Source of the DNA: Myxococcus sp. RHSTA-1-4 | Lineage (GTDB): Bacteria; Myxococcota; Myxococcia; Myxococcales; Myxococcaceae | DNA length: 64,000 nt | Direction of reading: 5' to 3' | Assembly: GCF_020037125.1 (NCBI RefSeq) | Contig: NZ_JAIQDG010000042.1 | Location: 33,492 to 97,491 of the forward strand | In this document: piece by piece, positions 39,214-49,597 of the stretch | Numbering within the stretch: position 1 is the first letter of the stretch | Layout: each line of letters starts with the position of its first letter | The notes under the pieces: generated by a model | Told to the model about the DNA's origin: nothing | Databases searched by the model: none | Seen by the model: only the letters and a program-made list of their open reading frames with translations | Program-made: the position numbers and the translations under genes

Positions 39214-41964
39214 TCAGTAGCTCCCCTTCAGGCCGAGCAGCGGAACGACGACGGGCACGCCCAGGGGCTTCCGCTGCAGCTTGCCGTTGCGCCGCGTGTA
39301 CTCGTAGGCGAACACCTCCTGCTGGAGGGACAGGTTGAGGACGTCCAGGGAGGCCTCGAGGTTGAAGTCGTCCATGGCCCAGGACTTCGCGGCGCGGAAG
39401 TCCACACGGAAGAAGGGCCTCAGCCGGCTCACCTGGTCCGCATCCTCCCGCACCCACGTGCGCTGGTTGCCAATCTGCGTCCCCCGCTGCGTCACCGAGG
39501 AGATTTCTCCGGACTCGGGGCGGCCGGTGTTGAAGTGCAGCACCGTGCCCAGCGTCCAGTTGTTGCGGAGCTTGTAGCTGAGGGCGGCGTTGAAGACGTG
39601 CGCCTGCTCGAAGGCGAAGGGCAGGTCCGCCTCGGCCGTCTCCCGGACGGTGGTGTCGTCGTTGTACCGGGGGAACTGCTTGTGCCGCTTGCTCTGGAGG
39701 AAGCTGTAGGTGACCCAGCCGAACCAGTTGCCGCCCAGCGGGTGGCGCGCCATCAGGTCGAGTCCGTACGCGTAGCCGCTCGCGACCGGGTCCCCGCGCA
39801 GCAGGCCCCGGCGCTGCCGGTTCTCCAGCACCTGCTTCACGTCGAACTCCACCGTGCGCGACAGCGGGTTGTAGAAGGCGTCCGCCGTCAGCTCCAGGCC
39901 CTCGGCGGCCTTCCACTCGGCGCCCACGTCGAACTGGGCGCCCTCCTGCAGGCCGTAGCGCAGGCCGGAGACGTCCATGGCGGGCAGGTGCAGCAGGACG
40001 GTGGGCGGCTGGTGGAAGAGGCCCGCGCCCCCCTTGAGGGTGAGCGTCTCCGTGAGGGCGTGGCGCACGCTGAGGCGCGGCTCCACGGCGACGTGGGTGA
40101 TGCCGGGCACCAGGTGGTACGCATCCACGCGCGCGCCGGGCAGCACCATCCACCGCTCCGAGGGACGCCACGTCACCGCCGCGAACGCGCCGGAGAAGGT
40201 GCCCAGCGAGGAAGGCTGCTTCAGCGGATGCGCCTCATCCGAGGGCCGCCAGCCGGGAGGCCGCGCGGTGCCGGTGGTGGTGGTGGCCACGCGCCGGTGC
40301 TCCACGTCTCCTCCGGCGTGGACCTCCAGCGCGTCCGACAGGCGCCGCTTCCAGCCCGCGCGGGCCGAGAAGGTGAGCTGGTCCAGGCCATACACCCCCA
40401 CCTTCATCGGCAGCAGCTTCCCGTCCGGCTGCTCCAGCGTCCGAATCCCCTCCAGCCCCACCTCGTCCAGGCCCACGGTGAGGCCCAGCTCGCCCTCGCC
40501 TCCCGCCAGCGGGTGCGTGCCGCGCAGGTCCACGCGGTGGAAGCGGGAGACGATGGAGCCGCCCATGCCGCCCTCGTAGTCGCCGGAGGACTCGCCGGCG
40601 TCATCCGAGCTGCCCAGCGCGAACAGGCGCAGCCGGCCTTCGCCCAGTTTCTGCTCCACGCGGAGCTGGTAGTCCCAGAAGCCGGCGTGGAGGGGATGGT
40701 CCTCCTCGTCGTTGAAGATGGCGTACGCCAGGGGGATGAGCAGCCCGGTGTAGCTGTAGCGGCCGGCCACGGTGACGGAGGTGCCCGTCTTCTCGAAGGG
40801 GTACTCGATGAAGCCCCCGGCGTTGATGAGGTCCGCATAGACGGTGGCGTGCAGCCGGTCCTCACGGGGCCGGGACAGCCGCCCCTCCACCGCGCCGCCC
40901 AGCACGCGCCCGTACTGCACCGGCGGCGAGCCCGGGTAGAAGTCGATGGTGTCGATGAAGTCCGGGTGCACCACCGCCGGCCCGAGCAGCAGGTGGTACA
41001 GCATGGGGACGCGCACGCCGTCCAGGAAGTAGCCGGTGGCGGCGGGCTGGCCGCCACGCACCACCGGATAGCCCAGGCCGGAGGCCACGCTGGCCACGCC
41101 GGGCATCAGCATCACCACGCGGAACGGGTCCCCCTGCGTGCCGGGCACCTCTCGAAGCTCCTGCTCGCGCAGGGTGATGCGCGTCACCTCGGTGCGGGGA
41201 CGGTCGTCGCGCACCACCGTCTCGTACGGATTCACCTGGCCGGGCTGGAGCCGGTAGACCACCTCGAGGGACTGGCCGCCCATCACCGTCTCCTCGAAGG
41301 TGAAGGGCTGGTGGCCCGGCGCACGCACCGTGATGCGGTGGGCGCCGGCGGGCACCTCCAGGTCGAAGCGGCCCTGCTCGTCCACCAGGGAGGACGGCCC
41401 CTCGCTCCCGTCGACGAAGAGGGCGGCGTCCTTCAGGGGGCGGCGCGTCCCCCGGGCGCGCACCTCGCCGCGAATCCGGCCCGGGAGGGTGTACTGCTCG
41501 GCGGGCGGCTCGAAGCGGTAGACGAACTCGATACGCACCGCCACCGGCCTGCCGGAGAGGGTCGCGGGGGTGAAGCGCAGCCCCGGGGCGGCCTTGAGCG
41601 CGGCCTCGTTGAGGGGCTCGTATTCGGAGGGCTCCACCACCTTCACCTCGGTGACGGCCCCCTGCTCATCCACGAGCAACACCAGCTTCACCTCGGACGC
41701 GGCGCCCCAGAGCCCCTCGGGCCACGCGGCGGGCGAGTCGGCGACCCGCCTGGGAGGTTGCAGCCACGCCGCGCCGCCATCCGCGTCCAGCCCCAGGCGC
41801 GAGGCATCGTCCTCGGAGACGGCGGTTCCGGCATCGGTGGCCAGGACGTCCACCTCCACCTCGCGGGGCTCGCTGGTGGCGGTGGGCGGGGCCTGGGCTC
41901 CCGCGACGCCCGGCGGGGTGCACAGCGCGACGGCGAACAGGGCGATTCGGAGAAGAGAGGCCAT
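39214..41964 (-). CDS. TonB-dependent receptor with N-terminal TonB-like domain
   Basis: A 916-residue outer-membrane transporter. After a signal peptide, residues 85-155 contain a TonB C-terminal-like domain (EVKLVLLVDEQGAVTEVKVVEPSEYEPL.. to VAVRIEFVYRFEPP). Residues 160-235 are a carboxypeptidase-regulatory-like beta-sandwich (LPGRIRGEVRARGTRRPLKDAALFVDG..). Residues 255-370 are the plug (ELREVPGTQGDPFRVVMLMPGV, GGQPAATGYFLDGVRVPML), and the rest is a 22-strand-type barrel ending in VVPLLGLKGSY. Fusing the energy-transducer domain onto its own receptor is unusual in most bacteria but recurs in myxobacteria. Substrate unknown. The gene is followed directly by the discoidin-like lipoprotein gene. 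Confidence 0.88.
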   Translation of the reverse strand: MASLLRIALFAVALCTPPGVAGAQAPPTATSEPREVEVDVLATDAGTAVSEDDASRLGLDADGGAAWLQPPRRVADSPAAWPEGLWGAASEVKLVLLVDEQGAVTEVKVVEPSEYEPLNEAALKAAPGLRFTPATLSGRPVAVRIEFVYRFEPPAEQYTLPGRIRGEVRARGTRRPLKDAALFVDGSEGPSSLVDEQGRFDLEVPAGAHRITVRAPGHQPFTFEETVMGGQSLEVVYRLQPGQVNPYETVVRDDRPRTEVTRITLREQELREVPGTQGDPFRVVMLMPGVASVASGLGYPVVRGGQPAATGYFLDGVRVPMLYHLLLGPAVVHPDFIDTIDFYPGSPPVQYGRVLGGAVEGRLSRPREDRLHATVYADLINAGGFIEYPFEKTGTSVTVAGRYSYTGLLIPLAYAIFNDEEDHPLHAGFWDYQLRVEQKLGEGRLRLFALGSSDDAGESSGDYEGGMGGSIVSRFHRVDLRGTHPLAGGEGELGLTVGLDEVGLEGIRTLEQPDGKLLPMKVGVYGLDQLTFSARAGWKRRLSDALEVHAGGDVEHRRVATTTTGTARPPGWRPSDEAHPLKQPSSLGTFSGAFAAVTWRPSERWMVLPGARVDAYHLVPGITHVAVEPRLSVRHALTETLTLKGGAGLFHQPPTVLLHLPAMDVSGLRYGLQEGAQFDVGAEWKAAEGLELTADAFYNPLSRTVEFDVKQVLENRQRRGLLRGDPVASGYAYGLDLMARHPLGGNWFGWVTYSFLQSKRHKQFPRYNDDTTVRETAEADLPFAFEQAHVFNAALSYKLRNNWTLGTVLHFNTGRPESGEISSVTQRGTQIGNQRTWVREDADQVSRLRPFFRVDFRAAKSWAMDDFNLEASLDVLNLSLQQEVFAYEYTRRNGKLQRKPLGVPVVVPLLGLKGSY

Positions 41965-42099
41965 ACCAGTCCGGATACGCAGTGGAGTGTGCCCACTGGC
42001 TCGAACGGGCGCCGAGAGCCCCGGACCTGCATACGCGAGCGCAACTGTCTACCCCTCGCGCGGCGGCAGCCCGGCTGTCACCGTGGCAGCCATCCCGGC

Positions 42100-43500
<1,401 letters not shown>

Positions 43501-43885
43501 TGACGCTCTCCCTTGAGCCGAATCCCGATTCTGGAAGGCGAGTTAGCCGCGCCGACGGTCCGAGGACAAGGCTGGTGTGCGCCCTGAAGCCCTCCGACCC
43601 CCGTCCGAAGGCCCGCTGCCCGGCCTGGAAGCGGGGCCTCCAGCAGCCTCGCCAGGGGCCGGAAGCCGGGGAGGCCTGGAGTCCCCCTTCCCCACCCCAC
43701 CCGGAGGCCCTTCCCGGGGCATCCAGGGGCCCTGCCGGGTGTCCGGACGCCCGCCGAGCGTGTCAGACCCCATGGGTATCTTCTTTCCCGTGGCCGCGAG
43801 AGAGGCGGCCAGCCTTCCCGCAGAACTCACACGCCATTCGCAGGCCTTCGTGCCTGCCTTGGCCTTGCCATACCTGGAGAGTCAC
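43501..43885. other. Divergent intergenic region, no gene seen
   Basis: These 385 bp lie between asnS (minus) and the coiled-coil gene (plus). The frames crossing it are Pro/Gly/Arg-rich with no family resemblance. I see no T-box, riboswitch or clear promoter element. Confidence 0.5.
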
Positions 43886-44914
43886 ATGGCTACTCGCAAC
43901 ACGTCCAAGCGCAACGCCGTCGCCCGCAACCGCTCCGCCGAGGCCACCAAGGCCGCCTTCGAGGACCTGGCCCGCAAGGCCCGCAACAAGCCCGTCGTCG
44001 TCTCCAAGGAGCAGGAGGCGAAGGACGCCCACGCGAAGAACGTCCTCGCGGACGTGTCCGGCCTCACCGCGGAGACGGCGGTGAAGAAGGTCACCGAGGC
44101 GGGCCTCACCATCAACAAGACGCTGGCCGGCATCAACGAGCAGGTCATCTCGCTGGTGGAGGAGCTGAAGCAGCTCGACGAGGCCATCCAGCTCAAGACG
44201 GAGGAGCTGAACGGTCTGCACGGCAAGGACGTGGCCGCGAGCGCCATCGACGTGCTGGTGGCCGAGTACGACAAGAAGAAGGCGGAGCTCGAGGCGGAGA
44301 TGGAGCGGCTCCAGAAGGACATCACGGACAGCCGCGCCAGGGCCGCCGCGGAGCTGGCCGCGGAGCGCGAGGCCGCCGAGGTGGCCCGCAAGCGCGCCGA
44401 GGAGCAGTACGCCTACGACACCCAGCTCGCGCGCAAGAAGGACCAGGACGCCTTCGCGGAGGGGCTGCGCCAGCAGGCCGCCCAGGAGCGCGACCGCAAG
44501 GAGAAGCTGGAGAAGGACTGGGCCACGCGTGAGGAGGCCCTGAAGCTGCGCGAGAAGGAGCTGGAGGACCTGCGCAAGCAGGTGGCCGAGTTCCCGCAGG
44601 TGCTGAAGAAGGAGGCGGACACGGCGGCCGCCATCGCCGGCAACCGCGTGAAGTCCGAGTGGGAGATGAAGCTCACGCTCGCCACGAAGGACGCGGAGAC
44701 GGCCCAGCGAGTGGCCACCATGGAGATTGCCTCGCTGAAGGAGACCTGCACGAAGCAGGCGCAGGCCATCCAGACGCTCCAGGCGGAGCTCAACGAGGCC
44801 AAGCGCCAGGTCCAGGCCATCGCCGAGAAGGCCCTGGAGTCCGCCTCCGGCGCCCGCGCGCTGGCCGAGGTGCAGGGCGTCATCGCCAGCCGCGAGTTCT
44901 CCAAGAACAAGTAG
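43886..44914 (+). CDS. Coiled-coil protein of unknown function
   Basis: A 342-residue highly charged protein. A basic N-terminus (ATRNTSKRNAVARNRSAEATK) is followed by a nearly continuous heptad pattern from about residue 60 to 330 (LVEELKQLDEAIQLKTEELNG, EAEMERLQKDITDSRARAAAELAAERE, KEKLEKDWATREEALKLREKELEDLRKQ). It therefore probably forms a long rod-like dimer. There is no signal peptide, membrane helix or nucleotide-binding motif. It may be a cytoskeletal or scaffold protein. I chose ATG 43886 because GGAGAG lies five bases upstream and the preceding in-frame sequence is proline-rich shadow. Its 3' end faces the amine oxidase gene across two hairpins. Confidence 0.8.
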   Translation: MATRNTSKRNAVARNRSAEATKAAFEDLARKARNKPVVVSKEQEAKDAHAKNVLADVSGLTAETAVKKVTEAGLTINKTLAGINEQVISLVEELKQLDEAIQLKTEELNGLHGKDVAASAIDVLVAEYDKKKAELEAEMERLQKDITDSRARAAAELAAEREAAEVARKRAEEQYAYDTQLARKKDQDAFAEGLRQQAAQERDRKEKLEKDWATREEALKLREKELEDLRKQVAEFPQVLKKEADTAAAIAGNRVKSEWEMKLTLATKDAETAQRVATMEIASLKETCTKQAQAIQTLQAELNEAKRQVQAIAEKALESASGARALAEVQGVIASREFSKNK

Positions 44915-44935
44915 TCCCGGTGGTCCTCCGCGGAG

Positions 44936-44961
44936 GGCCTCGCCCGTGTGAGGGCGGGGCC
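44936..44961. terminator. Hairpin downstream of the coiled-coil gene
   Basis: A 10-bp stem with one G-T wobble (44936-44945 with 44952-44961) and a six-base loop begins 22 bp after the stop. It is a probable terminator for the plus-strand gene, without a T-run. Confidence 0.5.
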
Positions 44962-45071
44962 TCGCTGGACGAGAGCGAGCGCACCAGCCCCGCGGCTGGA
45001 CCCGTCCTTCTCCCCGCCGGAGTGAGCGACACCGCCTGGAACGTGGCGGCTCCAGGCCCGCGCCGCCCAGC

Positions 45072-45099
45072 GGCCCGGGGCGCATGGGAGCCCCGGGCC
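45072..45099. terminator. Perfect 10-bp hairpin downstream of the amine oxidase gene
   Basis: GGCCCGGGGC (45072-45081) pairs perfectly with 45090-45099 around an eight-base loop. It lies 11 bp beyond the minus-strand amine oxidase stop and probably ends that transcript. Confidence 0.5.
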
Positions 45100-45109
45100 A
45101 CGCGTCGCA

Positions 45110-46717
45110 TCAGAGCACCGCCACCTTCATCGCCTGGAGGATGGCCGCCGCGGTGTCCTTGCCGGACAGCGCCGCGCCCTCCATGAAGCCCTGCCACCAG
45201 TAGAACGAGTTGGCGTGCTCGCCCGCGAAGTGGAGGTTGCCCACGGGCTTGCCCTCGTTGCCGCAGATGGTGGTGAACTGGCCGGGCCTGTACGCGGTGT
45301 AGCTGCCGAGCGTGTTGGGGTTGCTCGGCCAGTGCTCCAGGTGCGCGAGGATGCGGCCCCCGGCACCGCGCTTCACCGCCGCGGCCGAGCCGGGCACCAC
45401 CCGGTCCATGCCCGCCACGAAGCGCTCGGCCTCGCGGGCGACGTTGTTCGGGTCCAGCGAGGCCCCGCGCACGCCGCTCGAGTAGTCGGTGAGGACGGCG
45501 TCCTCCGCGGTGGCCCGCGCGGGGTTCGTCTCCCAGGTGGCCTGATGGTCCGCCAGGTCCGAGTACGTCGCCCCACTGCAGCCATGCTCCGCCCAGGCGG
45601 GCCCGCGGTAGCCCACCATCATCTTCGCGTTGGTGCCGTAGCCCAGCTCCTGAATCGCCAGCGTCTTCCACGTGGGCAGCGCCAGCGACGCGTCCAGGTG
45701 CACGCTCCGCAGCACGGTGAAGGGCACCGCGAGCACCACCGCGTCATACGTCGCGGTGACGGCGGTGCTCCCGCGCCGCAGCGCCACCTCCAGCGCGCCG
45801 GCCGCCGTCTTGCGCACCGACTCCAGCCGCTCGCCGTAGCGGAGCTGTCCCGGCAGACGCGCCGCCAGCTCGCGCGGAATCTGCTGGTTGCCGCCCACCA
45901 GGTGGTAGCGCTCGTCGCTGACGCCGAAGGGCTCGAAGCGAGAGCGCCGGTTGGCGCGGATGAAGAAGAGGAAGTTGAGGCAGCTCTGCTGGTGCGCCGG
46001 GAGCCCGTACTCACCCTCGTACGCGGCGATGATGGCCGCCTTCACCACCGGCCCCGCGCCCCGCGTCTCCAGGTACGTCACCAGGTCCATCAAGTCATAT
46101 TGCCGGTCCACCTCCGTGTGCAGGTCCGCGGTGGGCGCGTCCGAGAGCGCCCGCAGGTCAGGCCGCATGGCCGCGACGAAGGCGCGGTACTCGTCGACGA
46201 CGACGGACTCCGGGTAGCGCTGGCCGCCGAAGTAATAGAAGACCTCGCCGGGCCCCTTGGTTACGTCCTCCTTCGGCAGGTTGAACTCCTGCGCGTAGGC
46301 CAGCATCGTCTTGTGGCCGGTGTCGATGAACTCACCACCGCGCTCCACCACCTGGCCGGGGAAGCTCACCGGCCCGCTGAAGGCGCCGCCCATGGAGAAC
46401 ACGCGCCCACCGGCCCGCTCGTTGGCCTCGTGCACGGTGGCGAGGATGCCCGCGCGCTTCAAGTCGTACGCGCACGCCAGCCCCGCCATCCCCGCGCCGA
46501 TGATGCCCACGCGCACCGAAGGTGGCGCCTTCACCTCCTCCGCGCGTGCCGCCCCCGCCGCCAGCCCCACGCCCACCGCCGCCAGGCCCTGGAGCACCGA
46601 GCGGCGGTCCATCCGCATCACCTGCGTGGCCTCCCGGCTGGGGGCCCCCAGCCGCTCCGAGGCGAGGGCAACGCGGGTGGTCTGCCGGAACAGCTCGAAG
46701 AGGGGCGTACGGGCCAC
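45110..46717 (-). CDS. Flavin monoamine oxidase, Tat-exported
   Basis: FAD-dependent amine oxidase of 535 residues, expected to oxidise a primary amine to an aldehyde with ammonia and H2O2. A twin-arginine signal (MDRRSVLQGLAAVGVGLAAGAARA at residues 36-60, RR intact) suggests export folded to the periplasm. The FAD site is GIIGAGMAGLACAYDL and ERAGGRVFSMGG, and a late FAGEHANSFYWWQGFMEGA carries the flavin-contact end typical of MAO/polyamine oxidases. The GTG at 46717 lies before a 35-residue pre-sequence; the ATG at residue 34 or 36 would begin the Tat signal and may be the true start. It sits 109 bp downstream of gabT on the same strand, behind an AT-rich region, and fits amine catabolism. 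Confidence 0.85.
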   Translation of the reverse strand: MARTPLFELFRQTTRVALASERLGAPSREATQVMRMDRRSVLQGLAAVGVGLAAGAARAEEVKAPPSVRVGIIGAGMAGLACAYDLKRAGILATVHEANERAGGRVFSMGGAFSGPVSFPGQVVERGGEFIDTGHKTMLAYAQEFNLPKEDVTKGPGEVFYYFGGQRYPESVVVDEYRAFVAAMRPDLRALSDAPTADLHTEVDRQYDLMDLVTYLETRGAGPVVKAAIIAAYEGEYGLPAHQQSCLNFLFFIRANRRSRFEPFGVSDERYHLVGGNQQIPRELAARLPGQLRYGERLESVRKTAAGALEVALRRGSTAVTATYDAVVLAVPFTVLRSVHLDASLALPTWKTLAIQELGYGTNAKMMVGYRGPAWAEHGCSGATYSDLADHQATWETNPARATAEDAVLTDYSSGVRGASLDPNNVAREAERFVAGMDRVVPGSAAAVKRGAGGRILAHLEHWPSNPNTLGSYTAYRPGQFTTICGNEGKPVGNLHFAGEHANSFYWWQGFMEGAALSGKDTAAAILQAMKVAVL

Positions 46718-46767
46718 GGGACCTCCAGGTGGGTGGGGTCCCGTCTTCTCTCACAACTCAGAATTTT

Positions 46768-46788
46768 CTTGAAGATGTAATTTTCAAG
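46768..46788. promoter_or_regulatory. AT-rich inverted repeat between gabT and the amine oxidase gene
   Basis: CTTGAA (46768-46773) and TTCAAG (46783-46788) form an inverted repeat with centres 15 bp apart, in a short AT-rich island unlike the surrounding DNA. It lies about 50 bp upstream of the amine oxidase start, so it could be an operator or part of its promoter. Confidence 0.35.
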
Positions 46789-46826
46789 CCAAGCTGGAGA
46801 CTATTGAACAGTCCGTACGCAGGACC

Positions 46827-48104
46827 TCACGCCGTCAGTGAGTCATCGAGGATGGAGAGGGCCTCGGCGAAGACGGCGTCGGGGATGGTCAGCGGGAAGA
46901 GGAAGCGGATGACATTCCCGTACACGCCGCAGGTGAGGAGCATGAGCCCGCGCTCCAGGGCCCGCGCGCGCACCTTCTGGGTGAAGTCCGGGTCCGGGGT
47001 GTCGCTGCCCGGCTGGCAGAACTCCACGGCCAGCATGGCGCCCAGGCCGCGCACCTCGGCCATGTGCGGCACCCGGGCCTTCTGGGCCAGGAGCCGCTCG
47101 CGCAGCTCGCCACCCAGGCGGTGGGCCCGCTCCACCAGCTTCTCCTCCTTCATGACGTCCAGCACCGCGTGCGCGGCGGCGATGGCCATGGGGCTGCCCG
47201 CGTAGGTGCCGCCCAGGCCGCCCGGCGTGGGCGCGTCCATGACGTCCGCCCGGCCCGTCACCGCGGACAGCGGGAAGCCGCCGGCCAGCGACTTGGCCAT
47301 CGTCATCAGGTCCGGCGCCACGTCGTGGTGCTCCATGGCGAACCACTTGCCGGTGCGGCCGAAGCCCGTCTGGATTTCATCCGCGATGAGGAGGATGCCG
47401 TGCTCGTCGCACACCTTGCGCAAGGCGCGCATCAGCTCCGGCGGGGCCACGTAGAAGCCGCCCTCGCCCTGCACGGGCTCGATGATGATGGCGGCCACGC
47501 GCTTCGGCTCGATGTCGGCCTTGAAGAGGTTCTGCAAGGCCTTCAGCGAGTCCTCCACGCTCACCCCGTGCAGCGGCATGGGGAAGGGCACGTGGAACAC
47601 CTCGCCCGGGAAGGGACCGAAGCCCGTCTTGTAGGGCACCACCTTGCCGGTAAGCGCCATGCCCATCATCGTCCGCCCGTGGAAGGCGCCGCTGAAGGCG
47701 ATGACGCCGCTACGGCCGGTGGCGTAGCGGGCAATCTTCACCGCGTTCTCCACCGCCTCCGCGCCCGTGGAGAAGAACGTCGTCTTCTTCGGGTGCGGGC
47801 CGGGGACGAGCGCGTTGAGCCGCTCGGCGAGCGACACGTAGCTCTCGTACGGGACAATCTGGTAGGCCGTGTGGGTGAAGGCGTCGAGCTGCGCCCGCAC
47901 CGCCTCCACCACCCGGGGGTGCCGGTGGCCGGTGTTCAGCACGGCGATGCCGCCGGCGAAGTCGATGAACCGGCGGCCCTCCACGTCCCACAGCTCGCTG
48001 TTCTCCGCGCGCGCCACGAAGAAGGGGGCCATGACGCCCACTCCACGCGGGGTGGCGGCCTCCTTGCGCGCGAGCAGGCTGGCGTTGGCGGTGTCCTTCT
48101 TCAT
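46827..48104 (-). CDS. gabT: 4-aminobutyrate transaminase
   Basis: PLP-dependent transfer of the amino group of 4-aminobutyrate to 2-oxoglutarate, giving succinate semialdehyde and glutamate. It has 425 residues (GabT 426). Blocks in order: DFAGGIAVLNTGHRHP, FFSTGAEAVENAVKIAR (PLP phosphate site), AFHGRT, IIEPVQGEGGF, IADEIQTGFGRTG with the PLP-ring aspartate, and AKSLAGGFPLSAV with the Schiff-base lysine. GGTYAGSP and VRGLGAMLAVEF are typical of GabT/PuuE. It follows the aldehyde dehydrogenase by 22 bp and completes a path from putrescine-type amines to succinate semialdehyde. A gabD-type enzyme is not in the window. The start is the ATG at 48104. Confidence 0.93.
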   Translation of the reverse strand: MKKDTANASLLARKEAATPRGVGVMAPFFVARAENSELWDVEGRRFIDFAGGIAVLNTGHRHPRVVEAVRAQLDAFTHTAYQIVPYESYVSLAERLNALVPGPHPKKTTFFSTGAEAVENAVKIARYATGRSGVIAFSGAFHGRTMMGMALTGKVVPYKTGFGPFPGEVFHVPFPMPLHGVSVEDSLKALQNLFKADIEPKRVAAIIIEPVQGEGGFYVAPPELMRALRKVCDEHGILLIADEIQTGFGRTGKWFAMEHHDVAPDLMTMAKSLAGGFPLSAVTGRADVMDAPTPGGLGGTYAGSPMAIAAAHAVLDVMKEEKLVERAHRLGGELRERLLAQKARVPHMAEVRGLGAMLAVEFCQPGSDTPDPDFTQKVRARALERGLMLLTCGVYGNVIRFLFPLTIPDAVFAEALSILDDSLTA

Positions 48105-48126
48105 GTGCGTTCCCTTCCCTTCCGGC

Positions 48127-49551
48127 TCAGTACTTCACCATGACGTGGCGCACGGCGGTGTAGTCCTCCAGGGCGTACATGGACAGGTCCTTCCCGTAGC
48201 CGGAGCGCTTCACGCCACCGTGGGGCATCTCGCTCACCAGCATGAAGTGCGAGTTCACCCACGTGCAGCCGTACTGGAGCTGCGCCGCCACCCGCATCGC
48301 CTTGGAGAGGTCCTTCGTCCACACCGAGGACGCCAGGCCGTAGTCCGAGTCATTCGCCCAGGCGATGGCCTGCTCCTCGTCGCTGAAGCGCGTCACCGAC
48401 ACCACCGGGCCGAACACCTCGCGCCGGACGATTTCGTCCTCCTGCCGCGCGCCGGCCACCACGGTGGGCTCGAAGAAGAAGCCCTGGGTGCCGCGCGCCT
48501 TGCCGCCCACCGTGACTTCCACGTGCTTCAGCTCCGCCGCGCGCTCCACGAAGCCCGCCACGCGCTGGCGCTGCTTCTCGGTGATGAGGGGGCCCATCTC
48601 CACGCCCGGCGCATCCTGCTCGCCCACCTTGAGGGACGCCACCGCGCTGGACAGGTCCGCCACCAGCTTGTCGTACACCTTGGGGCCCGCGTAGATGCGG
48701 CACGCCGCCGTGCAGTCCTGCCCCGCGTTGTAGAAGCCGAAGGTGCGGATGCCGGCCACCACCGTCTCCAGGTCCACGTCGTCGAAGACGATGACGGGCG
48801 CCTTGCCGCCCAGCTCCAGGTGGGTGCGCTTGACGCCCTGGGCCGCGGCCTCCAGCACCTTCTGGCCGGTGGACACGTCGCCCGTCAGCGACACCATGCG
48901 CACCTGCGGCTGGCGGATGAGCGGTGCACCCACGGACTCGCCGCGGCCCGTCACCACGTTCACCACGCCGGGCGGGAAGAGGCCGGCCATGAGGGTGGCC
49001 AGCTTCAACGTCGTCAGCGGCGTCTGCTCGGAGGGCTTGAGCACCACCGTGTTGCCGGCGGCCAGGGCGGGCCCCAGCTTCCACGCCGCCATCATCAGCG
49101 GGTAGTTCCACGGGGCGATGGAGGCCACCACGCCGAGCGCGTCCCGGCGAATCATGCTCGTGTACCCGGCGGCGTACTCGCCGGCCACCGCGCCCTGCAT
49201 GGTGCGCACCGCGCCCGCGAAGAAGCGGAAGACGTCGGCCACCGCCGGAATCTCGTCCCCCAGCGCCAGCGCGTAGGGCTTGCCGCAGTTGAGCGACTCC
49301 AGCCGGGCCAGCTCCGCGCCCTGCGCTTCAATCGCGTCCGCCAGCTTCAGCAGCACCGTGGCGCGGTCCTTGGGAGGCGTGCGGGACCAGGCCGGGAAGG
49401 CCCGCTCCGCGGCCGCCACCGCCGCCTGGATTTGCGGCAGGGAGGCCTCGGGCACGCGCGCCAGCACCTCGCCCGTCGCCGGGTTGAGGACTTCCTCCGC
49501 CGGGCCCTCACCGACCACCAGCTCGCCACCAATCAACAGCTTGCCGTCCAT
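48127..49551 (-). CDS. patD: Gamma-aminobutyraldehyde dehydrogenase
   Basis: NAD-dependent oxidation of 4-aminobutanal to 4-aminobutyrate. It has 474 residues, equal to E. coli PatD/YdcW. ALDH signatures are APWNYPLMM, KPSEQTPLT, LTGDVSTGQKV, HLELGGKAPVIV with the catalytic glutamate, and NAGQDCTAACR with the nucleophilic cysteine. The QDCTA spelling and the MPHGGVKRSGYGKDLSMYALEDYT end match the aminobutyraldehyde/betaine-type subgroup rather than generic aldehyde dehydrogenases. The context is decisive: it follows the ydcV-like permease by 46 bp and precedes gabT by 22 bp, the same order as E. coli ydcSTUV-patD. Confidence 0.9.
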   Translation of the reverse strand: MDGKLLIGGELVVGEGPAEEVLNPATGEVLARVPEASLPQIQAAVAAAERAFPAWSRTPPKDRATVLLKLADAIEAQGAELARLESLNCGKPYALALGDEIPAVADVFRFFAGAVRTMQGAVAGEYAAGYTSMIRRDALGVVASIAPWNYPLMMAAWKLGPALAAGNTVVLKPSEQTPLTTLKLATLMAGLFPPGVVNVVTGRGESVGAPLIRQPQVRMVSLTGDVSTGQKVLEAAAQGVKRTHLELGGKAPVIVFDDVDLETVVAGIRTFGFYNAGQDCTAACRIYAGPKVYDKLVADLSSAVASLKVGEQDAPGVEMGPLITEKQRQRVAGFVERAAELKHVEVTVGGKARGTQGFFFEPTVVAGARQEDEIVRREVFGPVVSVTRFSDEEQAIAWANDSDYGLASSVWTKDLSKAMRVAAQLQYGCTWVNSHFMLVSEMPHGGVKRSGYGKDLSMYALEDYTAVRHVMVKY

Positions 49552-49597
49552 GCCGTCCTCCCCAGGTTCACGCGGCCACCGTGGCCGCTGTTGCGAG

